A stretch of DNA of 24,699 bases from Acidobacteriaceae bacterium (GCA_030039895.1 JASHUR010000163.1:1-24699), one strand, 5' to 3'; positions 1 through 8,103 are shown, counted from the first letter of the stretch. Notes: generated from the letters alone by a model not told the origin. Program-made: numbers and translations.

Positions 1-1
1 C

Positions 2-484
2 GGGACCGCGCGCAACTCGCTCACAGACGCCTTCAGCCAGGGCAGGGACCTCCTGCTTGACATTGATGTCCAGGGTGCGTCGCAGGTACGCGAGAAAGTG
101 CCCGATGCCGTCACCATTTTCCTTATGCCCCCGACGCCGGAGATTCTGGCCACCCGTCTGCGCAATCGCAGCCGTGCGGAAGGTGCTGTTCTGGAAGAAG
201 TTATCAACCGGCGCCTGGCCAGGGCAAAACTAGAGATTGAGAATTACCGCGATTATGGCTATATTCTCGTCAACGATATCCTTGACCGCGCAGTGGAAGA
301 AATGGCAGCGATTGTGGCCTCAGAGCGAATTCTTCGCTCGAAGGGCACACCAGCTCCTGCGGACAGGGAACTGCTTGCAATGGCGGAGAAATGCCGCCAG
401 CAAAACTCTGGAGCACGCATCGCACCGGTGCTTCAGGCTTTTGGTGTAACCCACGGAACCGTTCCTGAGGCCGCCGCAAGGTAG
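2..484 (+). CDS. gmk: Guanylate kinase, 5'-truncated by the window edge
   Basis: Guanylate kinase phosphorylates GMP to GDP with ATP in the cytoplasm. The reading frame is open from base 2 and codes about 160 residues. The visible part starts in the GMP-binding region (GTARNSL) and continues with the family signature LLLDIDVQGASQVR, then IFLMPPTPE and the lid segment RLRNRSRAE, so the P-loop and true start lie upstream of the window. The core should end near the helix EMAAIVASERI; about 48 further residues follow, a tail that the usual roughly 205-residue enzyme lacks. The next gene, rpoZ, starts 31 bases downstream on the same strand, a gmk–rpoZ pairing common in bacteria. The family call is secure; the role of the tail is unknown. 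Confidence 0.95.
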   Translation, partial: GTARNSLTDAFSQGRDLLLDIDVQGASQVREKVPDAVTIFLMPPTPEILATRLRNRSRAEGAVLEEVINRRLARAKLEIENYRDYGYILVNDILDRAVEEMAAIVASERILRSKGTPAPADRELLAMAEKCRQQNSGARIAPVLQAFGVTHGTVPEAAAR

Positions 485-515
485 CCGCCAGGCGCGGGGA
501 TCTTTAGGAGTAGCC

Positions 516-749
516 ATGAGTATTGAGCAGGAGTTCGACAGCAATTTCCGCTATGTATTGGTTGCCGCGCGCCGTGCGCGTCAATTGCAGAGCGGCTCGC
601 CAGCACTGATCAACTCAAAGTCCGGCAAGGCCTGCAAGGTCGCGCAGGACGAGATCGCTGCAGGCAAAGTCGGCTACGTCAAGGGCGAGTCGCCCGTGCT
701 GAAGCCAGAGATCAGCGCACCAGAAATTCCAAAATTCGCCATCTCCTGA
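516..749 (+). CDS. rpoZ: DNA-directed RNA polymerase omega subunit
   Basis: Omega is the small RNA polymerase subunit that helps fold and hold beta-prime. The 77-residue protein has the family core FRYVLVAARRARQLQSG near residues 10–26, equivalent to the conserved helix seen in other omegas, followed by a short lysine-rich part and a proline-rich C-terminus. It is shorter than the 91 residues of E. coli omega. The ATG has an AGGAG Shine-Dalgarno sequence a few bases upstream. It lies directly behind gmk and probably shares its transcript. Just after the stop codon there is only a small hairpin (751–763, five base pairs) without a T-run, so read-through into coaBC is possible. Confidence 0.93.
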   Translation: MSIEQEFDSNFRYVLVAARRARQLQSGSPALINSKSGKACKVAQDEIAAGKVGYVKGESPVLKPEISAPEIPKFAIS

Positions 750-767
750 TCGTGCTTTGCACGCTTC

Positions 768-802
768 CACACAGCGCCGCGTCGCGTGCGCGCCTCTGTG
801 TG
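768..802. repeat. Inverted repeat between rpoZ and coaBC
   Basis: Seven-base arms CACACAG (768–774) and CTGTGTG (796–802) are perfect complements separated by 21 very GC-rich bases. No T-run follows on either strand, so it is not a convincing intrinsic terminator. It could be an RNA hairpin in the coaBC leader or a chance repeat. Confidence 0.3.
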
Positions 803-854
803 CGCCATACACCGTAAAATAGTGTTGTATGAAGTCAGCAGGCGGTGTCTCGGA

Positions 855-2096
855 ATGAAGGTCACAGTCGGAGTCTCCGGCGGAATCGCAGCGTATAAAG
901 CAGCCGAGCTGGTGCGCGCGCTGCAGCAGCACGCGCTCGACGTGCACGTAGTCATGACCGAGGCGGCAAAGCAGTTCATCACGCCTCTCACTTTCGCATC
1001 GCTCACCGGACATAAGGTCATCTCCAGCCTCTGGGCCTCGCCAGCTGCGGACTCTGACGCCAACCTCGCCTCCGCCATCGAGCACATCGAGGAGGCGCAG
1101 ACCATCGATGCCCTCGTCGTCGCACCGGCCACTGCCGGCGTCCTCGCCAAGTTCGCGCACGGCATTGCGGACGACTTTCTCACCACGCTCTATCTGGCCA
1201 CTACTGCTCCGGTCATCGTGGCCCCATCGATGAACGTGAATATGTGGCAACACGCCGCTACGCAGGCAAATCTTGAGGTACTGGCCAACCGCAGCGTGCG
1301 CATTGTCCCACCGGGCACCGGCTACCTCGCCTGCGGCATGACCGGAGCGGGCCGCCTGGCCGATACCGGAGCGATTGTCGAGGCCGTCCTTGCCGTGCTG
1401 CACCACCGCAACGACCTGAGCGGAGAAACCGTGCTCATCACCGCCGGAGGCACACGCGAGGCCCTCGACCCTGTGCGCTTTCTCGGTAATCGCTCCAGCG
1501 GCAAAATGGGATACGCCCTTGCCGAAGCCGCCGAGCGCCGCGGCGCACGCGTCATTCTTGTTTCTGCGCCCACGGCGCTGCGCGCGCCCGCCAACTGTGA
1601 GCTTGTGCCGGTAACCACTACGGCGGAGATGCGCGACGCGGTTCTCAGCCGCATCGATCAGGCCACTATCGTCATCAAGGCCGCCGCCGTCGCCGACTAC
1701 CGGCCGGTTACGCTGTCCGACCGGAAGCTCAAGCGCACCGGGCCGCGCACCATTGAACTTGAGCCGACCGAAGACATCCTTTCTGAAGTTGTTGCCCGCC
1801 GCCGCGTGGGCCAGCTCATTATTGGCTTCGCTGCCGAGACGGAGAACGCCGTCGCCCACGGACGCGACAAGTTGCTTCGCAAAGGCGCGGACGCAATCGT
1901 GCTGAACGACGTCTCGCGAGAAGGCATCGGCTTTGACTCAGACCGCAACGCCGTCACCTTCCTCACTCGCCATACCGCGCTCGACCTGCCCGAGATGTCT
2001 AAGTGCGACCTCGCCGATCGCATCCTGGAAGAGATCCTCGGCCTCCGTCGTCCGTCGCTTGTGGTCGCTGAGACGGACTCGGTGATCGAAGAATGA
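855..2096 (+). CDS. coaBC: Bifunctional phosphopantothenoylcysteine decarboxylase / phosphopantothenate–cysteine ligase
   Basis: CoaBC makes 4'-phosphopantetheine for coenzyme A: the CoaB half joins cysteine to 4'-phosphopantothenate using CTP, and the FMN-dependent CoaC half decarboxylates the product. The 413-residue protein matches the family length. The CoaC half shows VGVSGGIAAYKA at the N-terminus, the catalytic-type His in IEHIEEA (residue 77), the PSMNVNMW motif (124–131; usually PAMN) and the active-site flap Cys in ACGMTGAGR (residue 160). The CoaB half shows ITAGGTREALDPVRFLGN (195–212), SSGKMG, AAAVADYRP (276–284), the Lys-containing KLKRTGP and GFAAET. The start at 855 is chosen because family proteins begin right at MKVTVGVSGG; the frame stays open upstream to 786 but that stretch has no family similarity. 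The gene overlaps the next by four bases (ATGA). Confidence 0.96.
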   Translation: MKVTVGVSGGIAAYKAAELVRALQQHALDVHVVMTEAAKQFITPLTFASLTGHKVISSLWASPAADSDANLASAIEHIEEAQTIDALVVAPATAGVLAKFAHGIADDFLTTLYLATTAPVIVAPSMNVNMWQHAATQANLEVLANRSVRIVPPGTGYLACGMTGAGRLADTGAIVEAVLAVLHHRNDLSGETVLITAGGTREALDPVRFLGNRSSGKMGYALAEAAERRGARVILVSAPTALRAPANCELVPVTTTAEMRDAVLSRIDQATIVIKAAAVADYRPVTLSDRKLKRTGPRTIELEPTEDILSEVVARRRVGQLIIGFAAETENAVAHGRDKLLRKGADAIVLNDVSREGIGFDSDRNAVTFLTRHTALDLPEMSKCDLADRILEEILGLRRPSLVVAETDSVIEE

Positions 2097-2902
2097 GCGC
2101 GCTGCCGCCCGATCTTGAATCGGCATTGCAGGCCCGCCTGCGCTACTACCGCGACCTCGGAATTTATAACCTTTACCGCCGCTGCGACCCTGATCTTCCG
2201 CTTGAAATAAGTGCTGTAACTGACTCAAACTGCGAATCGGATACTTCTATTCCTGCCCGTAAATCCGCCCCGGAATCCCTGTTTGCCGCGCCCGCTCCGG
2301 CTGTTCTTCCCGCGGCGGATCGGCCCGCCGCGCTGGAGGCCATCCGAGCCGACATTGGCGACTGCACCCGCTGCCCGCTCGCTTTCCAGGGACGCCACAA
2401 TATCGTATTTGCCGACGGAGACCCCAACGCCCGCCTGATGTTCGTCGGCGAAGGCCCGGGCGCTGACGAGGACGCACAGGGACTGCCCTTCGTGGGACGC
2501 GCCGGGCAATTGCTCAACAATATGATCGTCGCCATGGGCCTCCAGCGCAGCGAGGTTTACATTGCGAACGTCGTGAAGTGCCGTCCGCCGCAAAACCGCA
2601 CGCCAGAGCCGGCGGAAGCGAACACCTGCATGCAGTTTCTCTGGCGGCAAATTGAGGTCGTCAGCCCGCAGGTGATCGTTGCTCTCGGTTCTACGGCGGC
2701 AACCTACCTGCTCGGGGCCAAGTCCTCGCTGGCCAGCCTGCGCGGACGCATCCATCAGGTGCGCGAATCCCGGCTTATCGTCACGTATCACCCTGCCTAT
2801 CTGCTGCGCGACCCGCGCCAGAAAGCAGAAGCCTGGAAGGACCTGCAGATTGCCATGAATGAACTGGGCCTGAAGGCGCCAAAGCGTTCTACAGGGGAGT
2901 AG
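2093..2902 (+). CDS. Uracil-DNA glycosylase, family 4/5 iron-sulfur type
   Basis: This enzyme would remove uracil from DNA, starting base-excision repair. In 269 residues it carries GEGPGADEDAQGLPFVGRAG (119–138), the characteristic active-site motif of family 4 uracil-DNA glycosylases, and HPAYLLRDP (233–241), the second uracil-binding loop. Four cysteines at 91, 94 (CTRCPL), 163 (KCRPP) and 179 are placed like the [4Fe-4S] ligands of this family. About 85 residues precede the catalytic domain: an N-terminal helix with a YYRDLGIYNLYRR pattern, then a proline/alanine-rich linker. Thermophile homologues of about 200 residues lack this part. The start overlaps the coaBC stop (ATGA), implying translational coupling. 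A strong terminator follows. The family is clear; family 4 versus 5 is inferred from motif A. Confidence 0.92.
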   Translation: MSALPPDLESALQARLRYYRDLGIYNLYRRCDPDLPLEISAVTDSNCESDTSIPARKSAPESLFAAPAPAVLPAADRPAALEAIRADIGDCTRCPLAFQGRHNIVFADGDPNARLMFVGEGPGADEDAQGLPFVGRAGQLLNNMIVAMGLQRSEVYIANVVKCRPPQNRTPEPAEANTCMQFLWRQIEVVSPQVIVALGSTAATYLLGAKSSLASLRGRIHQVRESRLIVTYHPAYLLRDPRQKAEAWKDLQIAMNELGLKAPKRSTGE

Positions 2903-2908
2903 ACGAAT

Positions 2909-2947
2909 GCCCCTTCATCGAGAAGTTACAACGAAGGGGCTTTTCTT
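2909..2947 (+). terminator. Intrinsic terminator after the gmk–rpoZ–coaBC–udg cluster
   Basis: A perfect eight-base-pair stem, GCCCCTTC (2909–2916) with GAAGGGGC (2933–2940), encloses a 16-base loop and is followed at once by TTTTCTT. It sits seven bases after the glycosylase stop codon. The opposite strand has no T-run, so it serves mainly the plus-strand cluster. Confidence 0.85.
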
Positions 2948-2950
2948 GCA

Positions 2951-3691
2951 TTACCAAGGAAGGCTTTCGCCCATGTGGAAGTAGCCTCCGGTAGGGCCGT
3001 CTGCTGGAAGTGTTGCCAGTTGCACGCTGGTCTTCGCACCATCGGGAATCTCCATCGGAGCCGCATCTGTGCCCATCTCTGTCTTCACCCAGCCCGGATG
3101 CGCAGAATTCACCTTGATCTTCGTATCCTTCAGCTCATGCGCAAGGTGCACGGTAAACGAGTTCAGCGCAGCCTTCGATGAGTCATAAGCCAGCGCCTTG
3201 AAGTCATAAATCGGCGAACTCGGCGTGGCATGCAACGTGAGCGAGCCAAGAATGCTCGACAGATTCACGATGCGTCCTTCCGGTGCTTTCTTGATAAGTG
3301 GTAGAAGGGTCTGCGTTAACTCTATAAGGCTGAAGAAATTCGTGTCGAAGGTCTCGCGCAGATCTGCCGGACTGATAGTACTGGTGGTATTCACGCCGCC
3401 AAACGTCTCCTTCGCAATCCCGGCATTGTTGATAAGTATGTCGAGCTTTCCGTACTTCTTGTCAAAATAGTCAAAAGCGCTCTTGTAGTCGGCTCGATTG
3501 GTCACGTCGAAGGGAATCGATTCGACCTTCAACCCTTCGCCTTGCAGTTTCTTCGCAACAGTCTCTCCTTTTTGGGCATCACGCGATCCAATGACAACCT
3601 CTACGCCTGTCTGCGCCAGTTGGCGCGCGGTTTCCAGACCCAGCCCGCGGTTTCCGCCGGTAATAAATGCAACCTTCTTTTCTGAGCTCAC
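2951..3691 (-). CDS. Short-chain dehydrogenase/reductase (SDR), carbonyl-reductase-like
   Basis: This is a classical SDR oxidoreductase of 246 residues, using NAD(P)H on an unknown carbonyl or alcohol substrate in the cytoplasm. Visible motifs are the cofactor-binding TGGNRGLG (11–18), NNAG (88–91), the catalytic Ser in VNLSSILGS (142–150) and the YxxxK pair Y169/K173. HPGWVKTEMG near the C-terminal third resembles plant and animal carbonyl-reductase-like SDRs. The start is a GTG at 3691: an ideal AGGAGG lies seven bases upstream and the protein then begins directly before the Rossmann fold. The frame is open a further 55 codons upstream, but that part is arginine-rich and unlike the family. 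It is divergent from priA. Confidence 0.92.
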   Translation of the reverse strand: MSSEKKVAFITGGNRGLGLETARQLAQTGVEVVIGSRDAQKGETVAKKLQGEGLKVESIPFDVTNRADYKSAFDYFDKKYGKLDILINNAGIAKETFGGVNTTSTISPADLRETFDTNFFSLIELTQTLLPLIKKAPEGRIVNLSSILGSLTLHATPSSPIYDFKALAYDSSKAALNSFTVHLAHELKDTKIKVNSAHPGWVKTEMGTDAAPMEIPDGAKTSVQLATLPADGPTGGYFHMGESLPW

Positions 3692-3698
3692 CTTAGTT

Positions 3699-3704
3699 CC
3701 TCCT
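3699..3704 (-). promoter_or_regulatory. Ribosome binding site fixing the GTG start of the SDR gene
   Basis: AGGAGG on the minus strand lies seven bases before the GTG at 3691. It is the strongest Shine-Dalgarno match near this gene and decides the non-ATG start over ATG codons further upstream. Confidence 0.85.
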
Positions 3705-3819
3705 GCGAGACATGCACGTTCTCGTGCGCACGTATCCATAAGATGAATAAGCCAGAGATCGGATGCAGCCAGGCGAAAAATCAACAAAAGTTGCAGGTGA
3801 TACCCTCGTGAAGAAAGCA

Positions 3820-6285
3820 ATGCCCGCCTACTGCGACGTCGCCTTGCCCGTGCCACTCGATCGCGCCTTTACCTACGCGATCGGTACGGCCATTCCTGCC
3901 GTTGGGGCGCGCGTGCTGGTTCCGTTTCGCAATGAAAAGCTGGCCGGAGTGGTTCTTCGCCTCCACGATGAACCGCCGCCTGTTGAAACAAAGCCCGTTC
4001 TCAACATCCTCGACGACGAATCCATCCTCTCGCCACAGTTGCTCGAGCTCGCGCAGTGGATCGCGCTCTACTATATCGCGCCCATTGGGGAAGTCCTTCG
4101 TGCCATGCTGCCACTGATGAGCGAGGTGCGCCGGCAGGTTCTCTTCCGCATCACCGATCAGGGCCGTCAGGCGCTCTTCGATGGCGCGCAGCAGGGTTCC
4201 TCGCGGCGTAGCCGCCGCACGCCCGAGGAGCAGGACGCCGAGTACAAGGTCCTCAACTACCTTGAGAGCGGAGACGCCGTCCGCCTCGCCACGCTGCGTT
4301 CGGCCACAAGAGCCACCCGCGATCTGCTCACCGGCATGCTTCGTAAGAAATGGGTTGCACGCGAGACCGCCGCCGCGCCGCGCGATGCCCGCCGCACCGT
4401 GCGCTATGCCGTGCTGGTGGAAGGCACACGCCTGCCGAAGCTCAATGAAAATCAGCAGGCCATCCTCGCAGAGCTGGCCGGTTCTGGAAACGAGTTGCCG
4501 GTCGCCGAGCTGCGCCGCCTGGCCGTGCCGCAATCTACGCTGTCCACACTGGTGAAAAGGGAACTGGTCCGCATCGAAGAACGTCCCGCCGACTTCCATC
4601 TGACGCACCTTGCCGCGCTGCACCGGCAAACTCATACCCTCAACGCTGCACAGCAGGCCGCGCTCGGCACGATCACCGCTGCTGTCGAATCCTCCGCATT
4701 CCGTCCGCACTTGTTGCACGGTGTCACCGGCTCGGGCAAGACCGCGGTCTACCTCGCTGCCATGCAGCACGCGCTCGCACAGGGCAAGTCCGCCATTCTG
4801 CTTGTGCCGGAGATCGGCCTTACCCCGGCCATGGCCGCGCAGCTCCACCACACCTTCGGGAGCGAGGTCGCGCTGCTGCACTCCGCGCTCACGCCCGAGG
4901 AGCGCAGCGAGCAATGGCACCGCATCCGCCGCGGAGAGGCCCGCGTTGTCGTAGGCACGCGCTCCGCCGTCTTCGCGCCGCTCGAGAACGTCGGGCTCAT
5001 CATCGTTGACGAGGAGCACGACTCCAGTTACAAACAGGAGTCCACGCCGCGCTACCACGCACGCGATACCGCCGTAATGCGCGCCAAGCTGGCCAACGCA
5101 ACCGTGGTGCTTGGCTCTGCAACACCGTCGCTCGAGTCATGGCATAACGCGCAGCAGGGCAAGTACGCCAGCATTGAGATGCACGAGCGCGTGAATCAGC
5201 GCCCGCTGCCCGAGGTCGAGCTTATCGACATGCGTCGCGAGTTCCAGGAAACCGGAACCGAGCATCTCTTCTCCCGCGCATTGATCGAAGAAACGCAGGC
5301 CACGCTCGCACGCGGGGAGCAGGCCATTATTCTGCTCAATCGCCGGGGCTACTCCTTCGTAGTCATGTGCCGCGCCTGCGGAGAAAAGCTGGAGTGCGAG
5401 AACTGCTCCATCGCGCTTACCTATCACAAGCCCGTTCCCGGCTCCGACGATCGCGCCCATGCCGGCCAGCGGCTGGAGTGCCACTACTGTGGCTTCAAGC
5501 GCACTGTGCCGCAGCGGTGCCCCAAGTGTGACAGCGAACACCTCTACTTTCTCGGCGCCGGTTCGCAGCAGGGAGAAGAACGGCTTCAGGAGATTTTCCC
5601 CAACGCGCGCATCGGTCGCATGGACCGTGACACGGTGCGCGGCCGCAATGATATGGAGCGCCTGCTCATGCGCCTGCATTCCGGCGAAATCAACCTGCTT
5701 GTCGGTACTCAGATGATTGCCAAGGGCCACGACATTCACGGCGTTACTCTGGTCGGAGTCGTCGGGGCCGACTTTGCCCTCGGCCTGCCTGACTTTCGCG
5801 CCGCCGAGCGCGTTTTTCAGCTCCTCACTCAGGTTTCTGGACGCGCCGGACGCGGCGAGCTGCCCGGAAAGGTTCTGGTGCAGACCTACCATCAGGACCA
5901 TTACGCGATCCAGTTCGCGGCAAAGCACGACTTCCACGCCTTCGTTGAAAAGGAATTAAAGTACCGCCGCTGGATGCACTACCCGCCTTACGCCGCGTTG
6001 GCCAATTTTCTTATTCAAAGCCCACGGTTTGAGGAAGCTGCCGGATGGGCCGCCGTACTGGGGCGCTGGTTCCAATCCACGCAGCATGACGATGTGCGCA
6101 TCCTGGGCCCGGCCACCGCTCCGCTGGCCAAGATCAAGCGCATCTATCGGTTTCATTTTGTTCTCAAAGCGGAGAAGCGGCAGTCCCTCGCCCGCACCAT
6201 GCGCGCCGCGCTTGCCCACGCGGAAGTGCTGGGTATTCCGCGTCGCAATCTCATTGTCGATGTGGACGCTGTCAATCTCATGTAA
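3820..6285 (+). CDS. priA: Primosomal replication-restart helicase PriA
   Basis: PriA is a 3'-to-5' superfamily 2 helicase that recognises stalled forks and reloads the replisome. The N-terminal 3'-end-binding domain begins MPAYCDVALPVPLDRAFTYAI, closely matching the family start. Then come a winged-helix region, Walker A GVTGSGKT (Lys307 counted from this start), DEEHD (from 397), GSATPSLES, and two zinc knuckles with eight cysteines (517, 520, 526, 529, 554, 557, 567, 570), followed by GTQMIAKGHD. At 821 residues it is longer than the 732 of E. coli, with extra sequence in the winged-helix region. The ATG at 3820 is preferred from family alignment; an in-frame ATG at 3763 would add 19 residues. 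Neither has a strong Shine-Dalgarno, so the start is uncertain. Confidence 0.95.
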   Translation: MPAYCDVALPVPLDRAFTYAIGTAIPAVGARVLVPFRNEKLAGVVLRLHDEPPPVETKPVLNILDDESILSPQLLELAQWIALYYIAPIGEVLRAMLPLMSEVRRQVLFRITDQGRQALFDGAQQGSSRRSRRTPEEQDAEYKVLNYLESGDAVRLATLRSATRATRDLLTGMLRKKWVARETAAAPRDARRTVRYAVLVEGTRLPKLNENQQAILAELAGSGNELPVAELRRLAVPQSTLSTLVKRELVRIEERPADFHLTHLAALHRQTHTLNAAQQAALGTITAAVESSAFRPHLLHGVTGSGKTAVYLAAMQHALAQGKSAILLVPEIGLTPAMAAQLHHTFGSEVALLHSALTPEERSEQWHRIRRGEARVVVGTRSAVFAPLENVGLIIVDEEHDSSYKQESTPRYHARDTAVMRAKLANATVVLGSATPSLESWHNAQQGKYASIEMHERVNQRPLPEVELIDMRREFQETGTEHLFSRALIEETQATLARGEQAIILLNRRGYSFVVMCRACGEKLECENCSIALTYHKPVPGSDDRAHAGQRLECHYCGFKRTVPQRCPKCDSEHLYFLGAGSQQGEERLQEIFPNARIGRMDRDTVRGRNDMERLLMRLHSGEINLLVGTQMIAKGHDIHGVTLVGVVGADFALGLPDFRAAERVFQLLTQVSGRAGRGELPGKVLVQTYHQDHYAIQFAAKHDFHAFVEKELKYRRWMHYPPYAALANFLIQSPRFEEAAGWAAVLGRWFQSTQHDDVRILGPATAPLAKIKRIYRFHFVLKAEKRQSLARTMRAALAHAEVLGIPRRNLIVDVDAVNLM

Positions 6286-6389
6286 CCTCAGTCTTAACAA
6301 ACAAATAACGTTCTCCTTGCGACTCCGTCCAAGTAAATGTGGCATCATAGAAAGAAGAGCTCTGCCAGTACAGCTGATCACCCTTTTAC

Positions 6390-6770
6390 ATGCATGTAAC
6401 TACAAACAGTGCGCGCCGGTGGAATATCCTTGTCCTGCTGACCGTAGGGCTTGCTGTCGCAGTGTTCGCATGGGGGTTACGCTACAAGCTTTCGATGTAC
6501 CGGTCGCCCGCGCACTCGGTGCATCACGTGGTCATTGCCAAGCTGCTTTCCAATCGTGAGCGTCCGGCAGACATCATTATCACGGCCGAGCGCGCCACCA
6601 CACCCACAGTCGTCTTTCTTGGTGTCCTTTTTTCGTTCTTTGCGGGCCTTCAAATTGAGCCTCGTCAGCAGTGCATCTGGCTGCTGCAGCGCAGAAAAGA
6701 CCCACAGCGCGGTCCCGATCCTCGGGCCATGCGCAGGCAGTTCAGCCGCCCCCCTCCCATCACTCAGTAA
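6390..6770 (+). CDS. Small two-helix membrane protein, function unknown
   Basis: I do not recognise this 126-residue protein. A hydrophobic helix (about residues 12–28, WNILVLLTVGLAVAVFAWG) follows a short basic N-terminus, then a mostly polar segment with SPAHSVHHVVIAKLL and IIITAERA, a second hydrophobic stretch (about 72–87, TVVFLGVLFSFFAGL) and a basic, proline-rich tail. It is judged real because its third codon positions are G/C-rich like its neighbours' and it fills the space between priA and the efflux operon on the same strand. There is no clear Shine-Dalgarno before the ATG. Two other frames (6451–6777 and a minus-strand 6477–6794) are open over the same DNA but have arginine/serine-rich products. 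It may be transcribed with priA or on its own. Confidence 0.62.
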   Translation: MHVTTNSARRWNILVLLTVGLAVAVFAWGLRYKLSMYRSPAHSVHHVVIAKLLSNRERPADIIITAERATTPTVVFLGVLFSFFAGLQIEPRQQCIWLLQRRKDPQRGPDPRAMRRQFSRPPPITQ

Positions 6771-6870
6771 TAAATAGCACCTCAACTCAGGCAATAACTG
6801 GCCGGTCTAGGCCGGCGTGGGATTCTTTCCAGCCGAGTGGCTGCATTTCATTTACAGGTGTATACGGAGT

Positions 6871-8100
6871 ATGCGAAAGTCCTCTTTCCTGACCATTGCT
6901 GCCGTTGTAGCGGCGGCGCTCGTCCTTACCGCAATCTGGCTCTCTCATCGCGAACGTCCTGAACCGACCGATGTCGACGCGCAGACCATGCCCACTGCCA
7001 GCGTTGCTCCTGTGCAGCGTGGCACAATTTCCCACTCGCTCACCCTTGCCGGAGAGTTCCAACCGTATCAGGTGGTCGATGTTCACGCCAAGGTCTCCGG
7101 CTATATTCGTCACATCTATGTCGATATCGGGGACAAGGTCCATGCCGGCGAAACCCTCGCCGTGCTCGAGGTTCCCGAGCTCGATGCGCAGTTGCAGGGC
7201 ACAACCGCCGAGTACGCGCGCAGCAAGGATGAAATCACCCGCGCCGAACACAACGTCGTGCGTGCCGACTCTCAATATCAGGCGCTGCATGCCGACTACA
7301 TCCGCCTCAAGCGCGCCGCGGCAGCGCAACCGGGCCTGATTGCGCAACAGGAGCTGGACGATGCGCAGTCCAAGGACCTCGCTTCTGCGGCTCAGGTCGA
7401 TGCCGCCAAGGCTGCTCTGTCTGCAGCGGAAAATCAGTCTGCATACGCCAAAGCCGATAACCAGCGCGTGCACGATCTTGAGGCGTACACCAATGTCACC
7501 GCGCCGTTGAACGGTGTCATTATCTGGCGCTATGCCGATACCGGCGCGCTCATCCAGGCCGGGACCGCCTCCGATGTTCAGTCGCTGCCCATCGTCAAGC
7601 TCTCGCAGTCTGACCTCCTTCGTCTGCGCCTGCCCGTCCCTGAAGAGGATGTGCGGTACATCCATATAGGCGAGCCGGTGCAGGTGACTGTCGGCGCGCT
7701 GAACCGCACCTTCGGTGGCAAGGTGGTGCGTTTCACACGCGATGTGAGCACACAAACGCGCACCATGGAAACCGAAATCGATGTTCCCAACCCCAACCTC
7801 ACACTCATGCCCGGCATGTACGCCAACGCCACGCTCCAGCTTCAGCACCACGAAAACACGCTCACTGTTCCCATTCAGGCAGTCATGCAGAACGGAAATC
7901 AGGCCAGCGTGCTCATCGTCAATGGGCAGGACCGTGTTGAATCACGCAGCGTCACCCTGGGGATTCAGAATCCGACGCGCGTCGAGATACTCAGCGGACT
8001 GAATGTCGGCGACAGCGTCATCACGGGCGGCCTGAGCAAGTATCAAGTGGGAGAAAAGGTACGACCCATCCAGGCGATGCGTGTAGTGGAGGGCCAGTAG
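6871..8100 (+). CDS. RND efflux periplasmic adaptor (membrane fusion protein, HlyD/AcrA type)
   Basis: The adaptor links the inner-membrane RND pump to the outer-membrane channel. The 409-residue protein starts with a basic end and hydrophobic helix (MRKSSFLTIAAVVAAALV) that anchors or exports it; there is no lipobox cysteine. The first half of the biotinyl-lipoyl fold is VVDVHAKVSGYIRHIYVDIGDKV followed by GETLAVLEVPELDA, then an alpha-helical hairpin rich in Ala/Gln/Glu, the second lipoyl half (VTAPLNGVIIW), a beta-barrel part, and a membrane-proximal domain ending in GLNVGDSVITGGLSKYQVGEKV. The ATG at 6871 is chosen because the signal-like helix begins there; the frame stays open 18 codons upstream without family features. 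The permease follows after three bases. No regulator gene for this operon lies in the window. Confidence 0.93.
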   Translation: MRKSSFLTIAAVVAAALVLTAIWLSHRERPEPTDVDAQTMPTASVAPVQRGTISHSLTLAGEFQPYQVVDVHAKVSGYIRHIYVDIGDKVHAGETLAVLEVPELDAQLQGTTAEYARSKDEITRAEHNVVRADSQYQALHADYIRLKRAAAAQPGLIAQQELDDAQSKDLASAAQVDAAKAALSAAENQSAYAKADNQRVHDLEAYTNVTAPLNGVIIWRYADTGALIQAGTASDVQSLPIVKLSQSDLLRLRLPVPEEDVRYIHIGEPVQVTVGALNRTFGGKVVRFTRDVSTQTRTMETEIDVPNPNLTLMPGMYANATLQLQHHENTLTVPIQAVMQNGNQASVLIVNGQDRVESRSVTLGIQNPTRVEILSGLNVGDSVITGGLSKYQVGEKVRPIQAMRVVEGQ

Positions 8101-8103
8101 CGA

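Noticed and set aside
615..1859. Long open frame on the minus strand across coaBC (about 414 codons)
   Set aside because: It lies antisense to a gene with unmistakable CoaBC motifs; its product is Gly/Ala/Arg/His-rich with no family features. High third-position GC keeps antisense frames open.
3723..3732. Perfect ten-base palindrome CGTGCGCACG between the SDR gene and priA
   Set aside because: Short GC-rich palindromes are expected by chance in this composition; no second copy or promoter elements at matching spacing were seen.
3692..3856. Upstream extension of the SDR gene by 55 codons
   Set aside because: Arg-rich, unlike the family, would overlap priA, and bypasses the perfect AGGAGG/GTG start at 3691.
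3781..5058. Long minus-strand frame across priA (about 425 codons)
   Set aside because: Antisense shadow of priA; low-complexity composition and no recognisable motif.
6286..6389. Possible promoter (TTGCGA near 6317) ahead of the 126-residue protein
   Set aside because: No acceptable -10 at 16–18 bases; the region is AT-rich but gives no convincing promoter or terminator.
6451..6777. Alternative plus-strand frame overlapping the 126-residue membrane protein
   Set aside because: Product is Ser/Arg/Cys-rich with no membrane or domain pattern, while the frame at 6390 has clean hydrophobic helices and better codon use.
6801..6820. GC-rich GGCCGG repeat/hairpin upstream of the RND adaptor
   Set aside because: Only a five-base-pair stem with no T-run; likely chance.
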